Of a stretch of DNA of 64,000 bases, positions 34,783 through 41,595 are shown in pieces. The position numbers and the translations under genes were made by a program. Every line of letters begins with the position of its first letter. Position 1 is the stretch's first letter. Source of the DNA: CAVVST01 sp963750995 (lineage in GTDB: Bacteria > Acidobacteriota > Vicinamibacteria > Vicinamibacterales > UBA2999); the NCBI GenBank assembly GCA_963750995.1, contig CAVVST010000002.1, positions 682,001 through 746,000 of the forward strand, read 5' to 3'. The notes under the pieces are model-generated. The model saw nothing but the letters and a program-made list of their open reading frames with translations. It was not told the origin of the DNA and made no database searches.

Positions 34783-35268
34783 TCAGATCTTGACTTGCTT
34801 GCTCCAGTCGTACCCAAGCTTGACGGAGCCCGCGAGCGTGCCGTCCGCCTTCTGTTCCTTGTACTCCTGGACGATCTTGGAGTAGTTCAAGGAAATCTGC
34901 TCCATTGGCAGGTTTCCGCCGCCCGATCCTCCCGCCTGATACGAGGAGATGAACACGTCGCTCAGGGTGATGGTCAGGTATTCCTGCTGCGTTCCGCCGG
35001 CCTTGCGCACGGTGATGATGGCCGACTTGAAGTGATCGCCCATCGCCACGGCTTGCGCCAGGCGCGGCGAGCTCTTGTCGTTCTTTTTGGTCGCGTGAAG
35101 GTCCTGGGGAACCGACTTGCCTGCACCTGCGCCGCCGCCCTGGAGTGCCGACGACTGATTCGACACGCCAAAGCTCCACGACTCGAGTTCGATCTCGCCC
35201 TTGTGTTTGGAATCGGCCGACTCACCTTCGACCTTGGGATCGAGCTTCAAGAAATAATCGGCTGGCAC
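34783..35268 (-). CDS. hcp: Type VI secretion tube protein Hcp (orphan)
   Basis: 161 residues. The start is a GTG at 35268, giving M-P-A-D-Y-F-L-K-L-D, because AAGGAG lies 7 nt before it; the alternative TTG six codons upstream would contain that ribosome-binding site. Family features: A-D-Y-F-L-K-L-D...G-E-S near the N-terminus, I-E-L-E-S-W-S-F-G-V-S-N, and D-V-F-I-S-S-Y-Q-A-G-G, and Q-I-S-L-N-Y-S-K-I. Length matches Hcp1 proteins, which form hexameric rings stacked in the T6SS tube and are also exported. No other T6SS gene is within 30 kb on either side. The gene is flanked by palindromes on both sides. Confidence 0.9.
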   Translation of the reverse strand: MPADYFLKLDPKVEGESADSKHKGEIELESWSFGVSNQSSALQGGGAGAGKSVPQDLHATKKNDKSSPRLAQAVAMGDHFKSAIITVRKAGGTQQEYLTITLSDVFISSYQAGGSGGGNLPMEQISLNYSKIVQEYKEQKADGTLAGSVKLGYDWSKQVKI

Positions 35269-35345
35269 GACGGTCTCCTTTGTCAATATCCGCGTTCACC
35301 GTCCGCCTTGCACTGCAACGACGACGGCTGCGGCGGCTAGAAAGA

Positions 35346-35365
35346 GCTCGCGACTTGTCGCGAGC
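35346..35365 (-). terminator. Hairpin between TPR-methyltransferase and hcp
   Basis: GCTCGCGAC, loop TT, GTCGCGAGC: a perfect 9-bp stem. It lies 52 nt past the stop of the gene at 35417 and 78 nt before the hcp start on the same strand. It is of the same design as the hairpin at 28812-28833. Confidence 0.5.
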
Positions 35366-35416
35366 GACGCTCGTCAGGAGGTGATCAGAGCGCCGGGATT
35401 CTACACTATGTCGACG

Positions 35417-36754
35417 TCAAGCGCCATTTGCGCCGGCGGTGGCTCGTAGCACGAGTCCGCGGACCGGCACACCGGATTCCATCCTGAGATCCGCGGGCAC
35501 GATCTCGACGCTGAAACCGGTCTCCTTCAGCAGGCGTTCAGCGTAGCCCCGGTTGTGCGCATATCGGCCATGCGGCTCCAGTCGCATCGCAAGATCTTCA
35601 TCGTCGGACACCAGTTCCTCGAGCGTGAACACGAACATCCCTCCGGGGCGCAACGCGGCGTGCGCGGCAGCGGCTACCTCGCTCAGGTCGCCGAAATACA
35701 CCAGGGTGTCCGCGGAGACGACGAGATCGAATTCGGCCGGCCGGCTCCGCAGAAAGCGTGTCAATTCATCCTGCACCAGCTCGTCATAGATTCCCTTGGC
35801 CTTCGCTTGCGCGAGCATGCCGGCTGAAAGGTCCACGCCGGTCAGACGTCGCGCGTACGGCGCAACCAGCGGACCGCATAACCCGGTGCCGCACCCGGCA
35901 TCGAGCACGTCCAGGCTGCTGGTCGGCTGGCGACCCGAGCCCTCGAGCATGGCGTGCACCAGTGCTGGCGCCCGATAGAGCAGGTGCGCCAGCTTCGATT
36001 CGAAGCTCGCCGCGAAATTGTCGAAGATGATCTGGACGCACTCATCCGAGGCTCGCGACGGCACGTCGCGACCCGTGCACCCCGCCAGCAGCAGCGCGAC
36101 CACCGGGTGGTTGGGTTCTTCCTTCAGCCACTCCTCGTAGAGCTCGATCGCCTTGTCACGCTGGCCGAGCACGCAGTAGGCCAGGCCCAGCATCCGGCGC
36201 GTCTCACGATGCCGCGGGGCCAGCGTGGTCACCTTGCAGTAGCAGATCACCGCCTCCTGCGTGCGCTTCACGCTCGCCAGAAGCACGCCCAGGTTATGGT
36301 AGGCGTCGATGAAGTCCGGATTGATCTCGAGCGCCTTCCGATATGCCGCCTCCGATTCCACGGGCTTGCCGGTCGCCCGCAACAAGACGCCGAGGTTGTT
36401 GTAGGCGTTGCCGTGGTTGGGATTGAGCGCGATCGCGCGCTGATACGAGGTAATCGCATCGTCGACGCGACGGTTCGCGTTGTAGACAATGCCGAGATTG
36501 CTGTAGCAGTCCGCCTGATCCGGCAACACTTCCAGGCTGCGTTCAATCAGCGCGATCGCTTCGTCGCTGCGTCCCTGGTGATGGGCGAGCACGCCGCAAT
36601 AGTGCAGCACGTCGGGATGGTCGGGCTCGAGCCGCCGCAGCAGGCCGCAGATGCGTCCCGCCTCGTCGTACTCGCCGATCCTGAGCATATGAATCGCGAT
36701 CTGCAGCGCCTCATCGAAGCTGAGCTCGCGCTCCGTGACAACCCCTTCTTCCAT
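35417..36754 (-). CDS. TPR-repeat protein with C-terminal SAM-dependent methyltransferase
   Basis: 445 residues; ATG at 36754 with GGAGG upstream. Residues 10-225 are about six TPR units (Y-D-E-A-G-R-I-C-G-L-L-R-R-L-E-P, N-L-G-I-V-Y-N-A-N-R-R, Y-N-N-L-G-V-L-L-R-A-T-G). Residues 240-440 are a class I methyltransferase: motif I is L-D-V-L-D-A-G-C-G-T-G-L-C-G-P, then L-T-G-V-D-L-S-A-G-M-L, D-L-V-V-S-A-D-T-L-V-Y and L-R-P-G-G-M-F-V-F-T-L-E. The TPR part probably binds the substrate protein and the methyltransferase modifies it or a bound glycan. No signal peptide, so cytosolic. The target is unknown. It stands alone, divergent from nothing within 90 nt, and downstream of kdpD-N on the same strand. 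Confidence 0.85.
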   Translation of the reverse strand: MEEGVVTERELSFDEALQIAIHMLRIGEYDEAGRICGLLRRLEPDHPDVLHYCGVLAHHQGRSDEAIALIERSLEVLPDQADCYSNLGIVYNANRRVDDAITSYQRAIALNPNHGNAYNNLGVLLRATGKPVESEAAYRKALEINPDFIDAYHNLGVLLASVKRTQEAVICYCKVTTLAPRHRETRRMLGLAYCVLGQRDKAIELYEEWLKEEPNHPVVALLLAGCTGRDVPSRASDECVQIIFDNFAASFESKLAHLLYRAPALVHAMLEGSGRQPTSSLDVLDAGCGTGLCGPLVAPYARRLTGVDLSAGMLAQAKAKGIYDELVQDELTRFLRSRPAEFDLVVSADTLVYFGDLSEVAAAAHAALRPGGMFVFTLEELVSDDEDLAMRLEPHGRYAHNRGYAERLLKETGFSVEIVPADLRMESGVPVRGLVLRATAGANGA

Positions 36755-36847
36755 GTGCGCCTCCGGCGAGACGATGGAAAGTATCAGAGCCGTTCTGGTG
36801 GCGCAATGCTCGTGGGCCGAGCTCGACCCGCGCCCGATGGCGGCGAA

Positions 36848-37984
36848 TCATCCAGCGAGCGGGACGACCTGCACCGCCGCATCGCTGACTTCCTCTAGAA
36901 ACCGGTTCAACGTCGAGCCCTTCATCACAATCTCCCAGCGCGATCGCGCGGTCTGCCCGAAGACAACGTGCGTGATGCCCTCCCGCTTCGCGAACGCGAT
37001 GAGTCCATCACCCGGCTTGTCAGCCTTCACCCGCACCACCGTGGCGCCAAGTGCTTCAGCCAGCTCGATGTTGCGTTCAAGGAAGACGCGATCTTCCGGC
37101 TTGATCACGCCAGGGCGCTCGCGCGGCGTCTCGACGTAGACGGCGTACCAGTGCGCACCGAGGCGTCCCGCGATTCGCGCCCCGGCGCGAATGACTCTCG
37201 GCGCGTCGCTACTGGAGCTCATACACACCATCACCCGCTCGGGAATCAGCGCCGGCTCGAGGCCCTCGCGCTGGCGCCGCGACGCTGCTGTCTCTCCAAT
37301 CTCGTCCGCCACCGCTCGCAGCGCCAGCTCTCGCAAGGTCGAGATGTTGGTCTCTCGAAAGAAGTTGCTCAAAGCCTGCTCGACCTTCTCCGGTTTGTAG
37401 ACTTTCCCCTGCCGGAGACGACTGTGTAGTCCCTCGATGGTCACACCGACGTTGACGACTTCATCGGCCCGATCCAGGAGCGTGTCTGGCACGGTCTCCC
37501 GCACTTGCACTCCTGTGACACGGCTCACCGCGTCGTTGAGCGTTTCGAGATGCTGGATGTTCACCCCGGTCATCACGCCAATGCCGGCCTCGAGCAGCTC
37601 CTGGACGTCCTGATAGCGCCTTTCATGCCGACTGCCCGGAACGTTCGTGTGGGCGAGTTCGTCGACGACGCACAGAACTGGCTTTCGCGCGAGAACCGCG
37701 TTGAGATCCATTTCTTCGAGGACGACGCCGCAGTATTCGATCTTGCGTCGTGGGATCACCTCGAGATCGGCGATGCGCGCCTCGGTGTCCGCGCGGCCGT
37801 GCGCTTCCACGAATCCAACGACAACATCGACGCCCTCGCGGCGGAGCGTATGCGCGTCTTCGATCATCGAGTATGTCTTGCCGACGCCAGGGGCTGCTCC
37901 GATGTAGATTCGCAGTCGGGCGCGCTTGTCACTTTGCAGCTTCGCGAGTAGCTGTTCGCCCGTCGGTCGCGCCCGCTCGCTCAC
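36848..37984 (-). CDS. kdpD: KdpD N-terminal sensor module as a stand-alone protein
   Basis: 378 residues covering only the cytoplasmic KdpD domain (PF02702-like) and a universal-stress-like domain. Walker A: I-G-A-A-P-G-V-G-K-T-Y-S. Walker B: V-L-C-V-V-D-E-L-A-H-T-N. Then G-S-R-H-E-R-R-Y-Q-D-V and N-I-Q-H-L-E-T-L-N-D. The USP part begins R-V-M-V-C-M-S-S-S and ends with F-G-Q-T-A-R-S-R-W. The normal kinase half is missing here and is encoded separately at 39456-40986. In full KdpD this region senses K+ and c-di-AMP (the USP domain binds c-di-AMP in Gram-positive relatives). Divergent from the kdp remnant, with phased TCTTTA repeats between them. Confidence 0.9.
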   Translation of the reverse strand: MSERARPTGEQLLAKLQSDKRARLRIYIGAAPGVGKTYSMIEDAHTLRREGVDVVVGFVEAHGRADTEARIADLEVIPRRKIEYCGVVLEEMDLNAVLARKPVLCVVDELAHTNVPGSRHERRYQDVQELLEAGIGVMTGVNIQHLETLNDAVSRVTGVQVRETVPDTLLDRADEVVNVGVTIEGLHSRLRQGKVYKPEKVEQALSNFFRETNISTLRELALRAVADEIGETAASRRQREGLEPALIPERVMVCMSSSSDAPRVIRAGARIAGRLGAHWYAVYVETPRERPGVIKPEDRVFLERNIELAEALGATVVRVKADKPGDGLIAFAKREGITHVVFGQTARSRWEIVMKGSTLNRFLEEVSDAAVQVVPLAG

Positions 37985-38022
37985 AACCGCATCCTAACGC
38001 CCCGCTCTGGCGCATCGTCGCG

Positions 38023-38050
38023 TCTTTACGAACTCTTTATGGGTTCTTGC
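38023..38050. promoter_or_regulatory. Phased direct repeats, candidate KdpE operator
   Basis: TCTTTA at 38023-38028, TCTTTA at 38034-38039 and TCTTG at 38045-38049 are spaced exactly 11 bp. This is the geometry used by OmpR/PhoB-type regulators. A matching triplet lies at 41026-41052. It sits between divergent kdpD-N and the kdp remnant. Confidence 0.55.
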
Positions 38051-38086
38051 CGCCTCCTTTAGCCGGTCGACCCGTACCATCGACCA

Positions 38087-38239
38087 ATGGTTGCTGAAAC
38101 GAAGATGCCGATACCGTCGGGTGAACTGCGGGGGCGATGCATCGACGCGCCGGTGTGGCCGTGGGCCGCAGCCGGATGGACGCTGAGCATCGTCGTCGTG
38201 CTGTCGTTCTTCATCGCCTGGATTGTCGCGAGGGCGTGA
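38087..38239 (+). CDS. Small membrane protein at head of kdp remnant
   Basis: 50 residues: a Pro/Gly-rich start (M-V-A-E-T-K-M-P-I-P-S-G-E-L-R-G), then one helix W-T-L-S-I-V-V-V-L-S-F-F-I-A-W-I-V. Its TGA overlaps the ATG of the next small ORF (TGATG). I do not recognise a family. Its place at the start of a kdp operon and the coupling suggest a small accessory membrane protein. Confidence 0.55.
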   Translation: MVAETKMPIPSGELRGRCIDAPVWPWAAAGWTLSIVVVLSFFIAWIVARA

Positions 38240-38322
38240 TGCTGATCGTCGGCATCGTGTTGCTTGGCCTCGCCGCATTCGCCGCCATGGCGGGCTTCGT
38301 CACGGTCTGCGATCGCCTGTAG
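38239..38322 (+). CDS. 27-residue membrane peptide of kdp operon
   Basis: M-L-I-V-G-I-V-L-L-G-L-A-A-F-A-A then M-A-G-F-V-T-V-C-D-R-L. It is a single helix ending in C-D-R-L. Small ORFs of this style are, as I recall, common just before kdpF in many bacteria; it is not a typical KdpF, which ends after a Y-A-L-x-x-P/A-E segment. The start overlaps the stop before it. Confidence 0.6.
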   Translation: MLIVGIVLLGLAAFAAMAGFVTVCDRL

Positions 38323-38350
38323 GTGGGGTCATGACCCTTCTGTCACTAGC

Positions 38351-38753
38351 GTCGATCTCGACTCGAATCCGACCAAGCTCATCGAAATCGTCGAAATCGG
38401 CAAGCAGCTGGTCGTGACGAGGGCGCGCTAACGACGTTCTCGATCGCCAACGACGTGGCGAAGTACTTCGCGGTCATCCCGGGGATGTTCACCGTGGCCT
38501 TTCCGCAGCTCGGCGTCCTGAACATCATGGGGCTGGCCACGCCGGAATCGGCCATCCTCGCGGCAGTCATCTTCAACGCCGTGATCATCATCGGACTGAT
38601 CCCGCTGGCGCTCCGTGGGATCAGCTACAACCGCTTGGAGCGGCGGCGATCCTGCGGCGCAATCTGCTGATTTATGGAGTCGGCGGTGTCGTGCTGCCCT
38701 TCCTGGGGATCAAGGTTATCGATCTCGTCTTGGTGGCCGTTGGCCTCGCGTAA
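38351..38753 (+). pseudogene. kdpB: KdpB C-terminal remnant; kdpA, kdpC and most of kdpB absent
   Basis: Only the last 134 or so codons of the K+-transporting ATPase B subunit are here: V-D-L-D-S-N-P-T-K-L-I-E-I-V-E-I-G-K-Q, then T-T-F-S-I-A-N-D-V-A-K-Y-F-A-V-I-P, N-I-M-G-L-A-T-P-E-S-A-I, I-P-L-A-L-R-G-I, and G-V-V-L-P-F-L-G-I-K-V-I-D. Two single-G losses break the frame: AGGGCG near 38425 should be AGGGGCG, and TTGGAG near 38637 should be TTGGGAG. Upstream, M-T-L-L-S-L-A (ATG at 38331) may be the start of kdpF joined directly to this fragment. The P-type ATPase catalytic D-K-T-G-T and all of KdpA are missing. No kdpC follows; kdpE is convergent. Confidence 0.85.
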
Positions 38754-38768
38754 CGATGATGACGATTC

Positions 38769-39452
38769 CTACACATCCGCGAATCGGTAGCCAACCCACG
38801 GCTCTGTGAGGATGTATTTGGGCGCAGACGGATTCGGCTCAATCTTCTTGCGCAACGCGCCCACCAGCACCCGCAGGTGCTCTGGTTGATCGACCGCGTT
38901 CGCACCCCAAATAGCCTTGAGAATCGCCCGATGCGTCAGCACGCGGCCTGGGCGTTGCGCCAGATACACGAGCAGCTCGAACTCCTTCGGTGTCAGTCGC
39001 AGCTCCTCGCCGTCCCGGAGCACGCGAAAGCGCTCCCGATCAATGACGAGGCTACCCCGCACGATCGGTTCTGACGCCGCCGAGGGGCTATCTGAGCGTC
39101 GAAGGGCCGCCCGGATCCGCGCGATGAGTTCCTCTGCCCCAAACGGTTTCGTGACGTAGTCGTCTGCGCCGATATCCAACGCGCGTACCTTGTCGCCCTC
39201 CGCACCGCGGGCCGACAGCACAACAATCGGCGTGACGGAGTGCTCGCGAACCATCCGGCACACCTCGATGCCATCGATGTCTGGCAATCCAAGGTCAAGA
39301 ACGATGAGGTCAGGTTTATCACGCTCGACGCTTTCAACCGCCGCACGACCGCTCATCGCAGTCAGCACCTCGTAGCCGCGCGAACGCAGCAGCGGTGCCA
39401 TCGTCGCCAGGATACTGGGTTCGTCGTCGACGATGAGGACCCGTGCGGGCAT
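38769..39452 (-). CDS. kdpE: KdpE response regulator
   Basis: 227 residues, OmpR/PhoB family. The receiver domain begins A-R-V-L-I-V-D-D-E-P-S, has the phospho-acceptor in I-V-L-D-L-G-L-P-D, the conserved Thr/Ser region V-V-L-S-A-R-G, and Lys in Y-V-T-K-P-F. The C-terminal winged helix has L-T-P-K-E-F-E-L-L-V-Y-L-A-Q and ends Y-I-L-T-E-P-W-V-G-Y-R-F. The L-T-E-P-W-V-G-Y-R ending is typical of KdpE. It is intact. The start is 4 nt past the kinase stop (39456), so the two are translated together. The expected targets are the phased repeats at 38023-38050 and 41026-41052 (inference). Confidence 0.9.
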   Translation of the reverse strand: MPARVLIVDDEPSILATMAPLLRSRGYEVLTAMSGRAAVESVERDKPDLIVLDLGLPDIDGIEVCRMVREHSVTPIVVLSARGAEGDKVRALDIGADDYVTKPFGAEELIARIRAALRRSDSPSAASEPIVRGSLVIDRERFRVLRDGEELRLTPKEFELLVYLAQRPGRVLTHRAILKAIWGANAVDQPEHLRVLVGALRKKIEPNPSAPKYILTEPWVGYRFADV

Positions 39453-39455
39453 GTC

Positions 39456-40986
39456 CTAAGCCCTCACGCTGATTGGGCGCTGCGGCCCGGGAACGACGAT
39501 GGTAAAACGCGCCCCTCCACCCGGGACATTCTCGGCCCACACACGGCCTCCGACAGCCGCCAGGAGCCCGCGGGTAATCGCCAGGCCCATCCCGGTACCG
39601 GGCGCAAGTTGTCGCGCCGCGTGGCCACGATAGAACCGCTCGAACAGGTGATCCAACTCACCTGGGTCCAGGCCGGGACCATGATCCCTGACGGCTACTC
39701 GGAGACCGTCGGTGTCAGCGAGGGCCTGAACCGCGATCTCGCTATTAGTGGATGAATACCGCGCGGCGTTCTCCAGCAGATGGGACAAGGCGACGGAGGC
39801 CAGACGTGGATCGATCTCAAGCTGCGTTGTCGGAGTCGGCATCCACCTGCAGCGGATGACCGTCGAGGGCGTGTCTGACGTGAGCTGCTGCCGCATCGAC
39901 GACGTCCGCCGGCGTCACCCATTGGCGCTCGACGTCAATCGCCGCCGCGTCGATGCGCGCCATGTCGAGGATGTCCTGGAAAAGACGATTCAGCCGATCG
40001 AGCTCGACCAGGGCGGCGCCGGCCTGCGCCGCGTGTTCACCGGCCGGCAACTGACCACTCAAGTTCTCGACCGCAACCCGAATCGCCGTCAGCGGCGTCT
40101 TCAAATCGTGGCTCAGCGACGCCAGCAGGGTAGCCGCAAGATCCGCCTTCTGTCGCACCAGTTCCGCGGCTTCGCGTTCGCTGAGGAACTGCGTTCGCTC
40201 AATCGCAATCGCGACCACACCGGCAACCGCGTCGACGGTGCCGACGTCAAGGGTTGAGGCAACGACGGCGAGCAAGCCGATCGCCTTCGTGCCGTGACGG
40301 AGCGGAACGATCAGCACCCGATTGCCGTCATCATCAGTGACACTGGTTTGACCGCCATACGCACGGCGATGCGCGTCGAACTCGAGGGCTCCACGTGCCC
40401 TGGCGAGGGCCTGATTGAGGAGATCAGGATTGACACGAACTGCAGCGTAACTGCCCTGATGGTTGTGCCAGCCGTGTTCGCCGGGCAGACAAATCGCGAC
40501 ACTCGCAAGCTGAAATCGTCGAGCGACGTGTCGAGCCAGCGCGTCGATCGCTCCTCCCGTTTCTGTTGTGAGCAGCACATCCCGGGTCAGATCAAACAGG
40601 CGGGTGACCTCGTTGCGACGAGCGATGGCGTCGCTGGCGCGCGCCTGAACAGCCGCCGAGAGGTTGCTGGCGATGACAGCGGTCACGAGAAAGGCAATTA
40701 ACGCGACCCAGTTCTGTGGATCGGCGATCGCGAATGCGCCAATCGGCGGCAAGAAGAAAAAGTTGAGCGCCAGTGTCGCTGCGAGCGCGACCGCGGTCGC
40801 AATCCACAACCGTCCGAACGTGGAGGTCGCCAATACGACCAGTAGGAGGGCCAGCGCAGCTGTAGTCGCAGTGACCGGCAGCAGCCGGGCGCCTGTTGCC
40901 GTGACCGCCGTCCCGAGCAGACCCGCCGACAGCACACCGACGTCACGGCCCCGAACGCCACGCGGAAACGACATGCTGCCGGTCAT
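39456..40986 (-). pseudogene. kdpD: KdpD C-terminal histidine kinase half, one frameshift
   Basis: Starts M-T-G-S-M-S-F-P-R-G-V. It contains a DUF4118 membrane region (four helices, with F-G-R-L-W-I-A-T-A and N-F-F-F-L-P-P-I), a GAF-like domain, and HisKA with L-A-S-L-S-H-D-L-K-T-P-L-T-A-I-R (phospho-His). The frame then ends early at 39817 after V-D-A-D-S-D-N-A-A. In the next frame the HATPase follows: L-L-E-N-A-A-R-Y-S (N box), V-R-D-H-G-P-G-L-D (G1) and A-P-G-T-G-M-G-L-A-I (G2), ending at 39456. One base is missing near 39830. Repaired length is about 510 residues. With the separate sensor at 36848 this makes a two-gene KdpD. Confidence 0.8.
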
Positions 40987-41025
40987 TGTGACATCCGACG
41001 TGCGCGAGTGTGCGCAGCGCCGATT

Positions 41026-41052
41026 TCTTATGGACTCTTTACGCCTTTCTTA
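41026..41052. promoter_or_regulatory. Phased direct repeats, second candidate KdpE operator
   Basis: TTCTTA, CTCTTTA and TTTCTTA end at 41030, 41041 and 41052, that is every 11 bp. The triplet lies between the divergent kdpD-C/kdpE operon and the small membrane gene at 41089. It matches the repeats at 38023-38050 in sequence and spacing. Confidence 0.55.
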
Positions 41053-41088
41053 CGTGCGTGGGGCTTACCGTGGAGACACAGGAACGGC

Positions 41089-41403
41089 ATGCATACCGTC
41101 ACGTCATTCCATGCAAGCGCCGTAAAGCCTGATCAGCTCAGTGAGATCATGGCCGCCTACCTGGCACTGGAGCACGCCAGAATCCTTCGACGATTGCTTG
41201 TCAAACGCTTCGCTCTCCTGGCAGCGGTCGTTGCCGCCGTCGGCGTCGTCTCGCTGCCTGCGCCCGCGTCCTGGTTCGCCGTCGCCCTCTGTGTGGCGGT
41301 ACCGGCATGGGCCTGGATCGTTGAGCTCCGCTACGAGCTGCGACTCGTGCGCCGGTTGGACGATGTGCCTGCCGCTCGTCAGAAAGTCATAAAAAGTTCG
41401 TAA
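41089..41403 (+). CDS. Small two-helix membrane protein next to kup
   Basis: 104 residues; ATG at 41089 with GGAA upstream. A soluble start (M-H-T-V-T-S-F-H-A-S-A-V-K) is followed by two helices (F-A-L-L-A-A-V-V-A-A-V-G-V-V-S-L-P and W-F-A-V-A-L-C-V-A-V-P-A-W-A-W). A charged tail follows (E-L-R-Y-E-L-R-L-V-R-R-L). No family recognised. Its promoter region carries the TCTTTA repeats, and kup follows after the riboswitch, so it may belong to the potassium response. Confidence 0.6.
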   Translation: MHTVTSFHASAVKPDQLSEIMAAYLALEHARILRRLLVKRFALLAAVVAAVGVVSLPAPASWFAVALCVAVPAWAWIVELRYELRLVRRLDDVPAARQKVIKSS

Positions 41404-41463
41404 GTACTTCCGCTGTGACCAGAGTCGCGCCTCAACGTCCTTCCATAATGAAGATCGCCTAAT

Positions 41464-41585
41464 TCGCGTCGAGCGAACCGGGGGAACCAACGGAGGTGGT
41501 CGCGCACGACCTCCAGGGGCGCATCCGGCACTCCGCCGGTAGAGGACTTCCAACCTCGAGCCCGTCAGCTAACCCCGGCGGCACT
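41464..41585 (+). promoter_or_regulatory. c-di-AMP (ydaO/yuaA-type) riboswitch upstream of kup
   Basis: The conserved blocks of this riboswitch class are present in order: GCGAACCGGGGGAACCA at 41475-41491, a variable GGAGGTGGTCGCGCACGACC hairpin, AGGGGCGCATCC, a CCGGC...GCCGG stem, and TTCCAACC...GAGCCCGTCAGCTAACC ending in CCGGCGGC near 41580. It ends 10 nt before the kup start, so control is likely at termination or ribosome access. The class shuts off K+ importers and some cell-wall genes when c-di-AMP is high. Position directly before a Kup transporter is the textbook arrangement. Confidence 0.88.
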
Positions 41586-41595
41586 TGGAGGGCTC

